Below, in pieces: positions 62,534-64,000 of a DNA stretch of 64,000 nt; positions within the stretch are counted from its first letter, which is position 1; each line of letters starts with the position of its first letter. The DNA comes from an uncultured Eubacteriales bacterium (GTDB lineage: Bacteria > Bacillota > Clostridia > Lachnospirales > Lachnospiraceae), in NCBI GenBank assembly GCA_900545175.1, contig UQYF01000001.1, forward strand, positions 62,001-126,000. Direction: 5' to 3'. The notes under the pieces were generated by a model. The model was not told where the DNA came from and did not search any database. It saw only the letters and a program-made list of their open reading frames with translations. The translations under genes and the position numbers were made by a program.

Positions 62534-64000
62534 ATGTTAAAGCCAGGAATGTTTATTGCAGACAGATATGAAGTTCTCGGAAAAATAGGTTCCGGTGGAA
62601 TGTCAGATGTCTATAAAGCAAAGGATCATAAGTTGAACAGAAATGTTGCGATAAAGGTTTTGAAGCCGGAGTTCAGTGAAGACAGATCCTTTGTGACAAA
62701 ATTCCGCGTGGAGGCGCAGTCAGCAGCAGGACTTATACACGCAAATATAGTAAATGTGTACGATGTCGGTGACGAGGACGGAGTATATTACATTGTAATG
62801 GAGCTTGTTGAGGGAATTACACTCAAGAAGTATATAGAGAAAAAAGGCAGACTCGGAGTAAGAGAGGCTGTAAGCATTGCAATTCAGGTGGCACAGGGCA
62901 TTGAGGCGGCACACAATCATCACATTGTACACCGCGATATCAAGCCCCAGAATATTATCATATCAAAAGAAGGCAAAGTAAAGGTCACTGATTTTGGTAT
63001 TGCGCGTGCTGCTTCTTCTAACACAATTAATTCCAATGCGATGGGTTCGGTTCATTATATATCGCCGGAGCAGGCAAGAGGCGGATACAGCGATGAGAAG
63101 AGTGATATCTATTCATTTGGTATTATGCTCTATGAGATGCTTACGGGAAGAGTGCCATTTGAAGGAGATACCACTGTATCTGTCGCACTTCAGCATATTC
63201 AGGATGACATTGTCTCACCGGCACAGCTTGTTCCGGGGATACCTGTCAGCGTTGAGAAGATAGTGCTTAAGTGTACGCAAAAGAGAACGGAGAGACGTTA
63301 TCAGAATATGTCTGATCTTATAGCCGACTTAAAGCATTCACTTGTGGCGCCGGATGAAGATTTTGTTGTCACAAGACCGGTAGCAAGTAACGGTCCGACT
63401 AAGATGATAACCGAGGATGAGCTTGACAGGATTCATCAGATGTCTTCAATCAAATCGACTAATATGACAAGCAAAAGAAGAGATGATGATTACGATGATT
63501 ACTCCGAAGACAATGATGACAGTGATGAAGATATAAGCGATAATCGTGACCTAGATGACGATTATGAGGATTACGATAAGAATGAAAAGGGAGAAAATTC
63601 CACGGTTGATAAGGTTATAACGGCACTTGGAATTTCTGTGGCTGTTATAATTGTCATAATCACAATCTTCATTATTTTTAAGATGGTTTCGGTTCTTTCG
63701 GGAAGCGGAAATCAGGGAAATACTAACCAGACGACGACACAGTCGACACAGGATGGCGATGGCAGAGTTGAAGTACCTCTTGTGACAGGATACACATATG
63801 AGAAAGCGCAGACAATGCTTAACAGTGTAAATCTCGGAGTTAAGCTCACTTATGACAATTCCTCATACGATACCGGCATGGTAATAGAGCAGAATGTTAC
63901 AGCCGGAAGTTTAGTAAAGGAGCATACTACGATTGTTCTCACAGTCAGCAGTGGTCCGGAATCATTTTCAATGATTAATGTGGATGGTCTGACGGAGGAT
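62534..64000 (+). CDS. prkC: Serine/threonine kinase PrkC with PASTA domains, 5' part (cut by window edge)
   Basis: The open frame from ATG 62534 runs 489 codons to the window end. The Hanks kinase domain has the glycine loop KIGSGGMSDVY (about 17-27), the ATP lysine Lys41, HRDIKPQN with catalytic Asp135, DFG near 153 and the SVHYISPEQ activation end. A juxtamembrane stretch (about 315-358) is very rich in aspartate and glutamate, then a membrane helix (about 362-384), a QTTTQST linker and PASTA repeats beginning at about 412. PASTA units bind peptidoglycan fragments and lipid II, so the kinase senses wall status. GTAGGAGG precedes the start; it follows prpC by 11 nt. Confidence 0.95.
   Translation, partial: MLKPGMFIADRYEVLGKIGSGGMSDVYKAKDHKLNRNVAIKVLKPEFSEDRSFVTKFRVEAQSAAGLIHANIVNVYDVGDEDGVYYIVMELVEGITLKKYIEKKGRLGVREAVSIAIQVAQGIEAAHNHHIVHRDIKPQNIIISKEGKVKVTDFGIARAASSNTINSNAMGSVHYISPEQARGGYSDEKSDIYSFGIMLYEMLTGRVPFEGDTTVSVALQHIQDDIVSPAQLVPGIPVSVEKIVLKCTQKRTERRYQNMSDLIADLKHSLVAPDEDFVVTRPVASNGPTKMITEDELDRIHQMSSIKSTNMTSKRRDDDYDDYSEDNDDSDEDISDNRDLDDDYEDYDKNEKGENSTVDKVITALGISVAVIIVIITIFIIFKMVSVLSGSGNQGNTNQTTTQSTQDGDGRVEVPLVTGYTYEKAQTMLNSVNLGVKLTYDNSSYDTGMVIEQNVTAGSLVKEHTTIVLTVSSGPESFSMINVDGLTED

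Overview
The window is a 64 kb stretch of a low-to-moderate G+C chromosome from an anaerobic Firmicute, most likely a Lachnospiraceae (Clostridium cluster XIVa) bacterium. The signs are the gene content (scpAB, NifS-ThiI, IreB-RuvX-DUF1292, RNase J, a YrrL/TrmR/U32 run, YlmC/YmxH, formate-THF ligase, PrpC-PrkC), strong GGAGG ribosome binding sites, frequent TTG/GTG starts and 4-nt gene overlaps. MurE carries the DNPR motif, which points to meso-diaminopimelate peptidoglycan. Almost everything is on the plus strand. The exceptions are a truncated YihY/BrkB gene at the left edge and a small HPr-like gene near 9 kb. I saw no tRNA, rRNA, CRISPR array, insertion sequence or prophage.

Left part (0-16.9 kb): housekeeping. 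In order these are chromosome segregation (scpA, scpB), an M18 aminopeptidase, PrmA and RsmE methyltransferases, the NifS-ThiI pair for tRNA thiolation, an intergenic region rich in hairpins, an HPr-like protein without the phosphorylatable histidine, MtaB, an ireB-ruvX-DUF1292 operon, RNase J, YlbF, a shortened YrrL/MltG-like membrane protein, TrmR, a U32 protein, and an uninterrupted sigma-K-like factor.

Middle (16.8-37.8 kb): a large cell-surface polysaccharide locus in two main transcription units with good sigma-A promoters. Module A (16943-26479) has a TagA/WecG transferase, a Wzy-like polymerase, GT4, GT11 (alpha-1,2-fucosyltransferase-like), an ABC flippase of the PglK type, GT2, a probable GT-D enzyme, an acyltransferase and another GT2. 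Module B (26567-34866) has a chain-length regulator fused to a decayed BY-kinase domain, three GT4s, a second polymerase/ligase, a GT2, and the polyprenyl-phosphate priming transferase, which has its own promoter. Two LytR-CpsA-Psr ligases and a VanZ-like protein follow. These genes together can prime, extend, flip, polymerise and attach a decorated glycan to the wall.

Right part (37.8-64 kb): YlmC, NrdR, YqeG, the shikimate genes aroE-aroK-aroQ, a CNNM transporter, an M16 peptidase, a MarR regulator, and the undecaprenyl-phosphate translocase PopT. After a 399-nt intergenic region with 15-bp tandem repeats come TepA, a UppP-like protein with changed catalytic residues, FtsK/SpoIIIE, formate-THF ligase, MurF, MurE, PriA, Def, Fmt, a YugP-type metallopeptidase, RsmB, RlmN, PrpC and PrkC (cut off by the right edge). 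PrkC/PrpC and IreB form a known kinase-phosphatase-substrate set, and PopT/UppP recycle the lipid carrier used by both the polysaccharide and peptidoglycan genes. The points most worth checking are the decayed kinase domain, the changed UppP residues, the HPr-like protein, the hairpin region at 8.6 kb and the repeat array at 45.1 kb.
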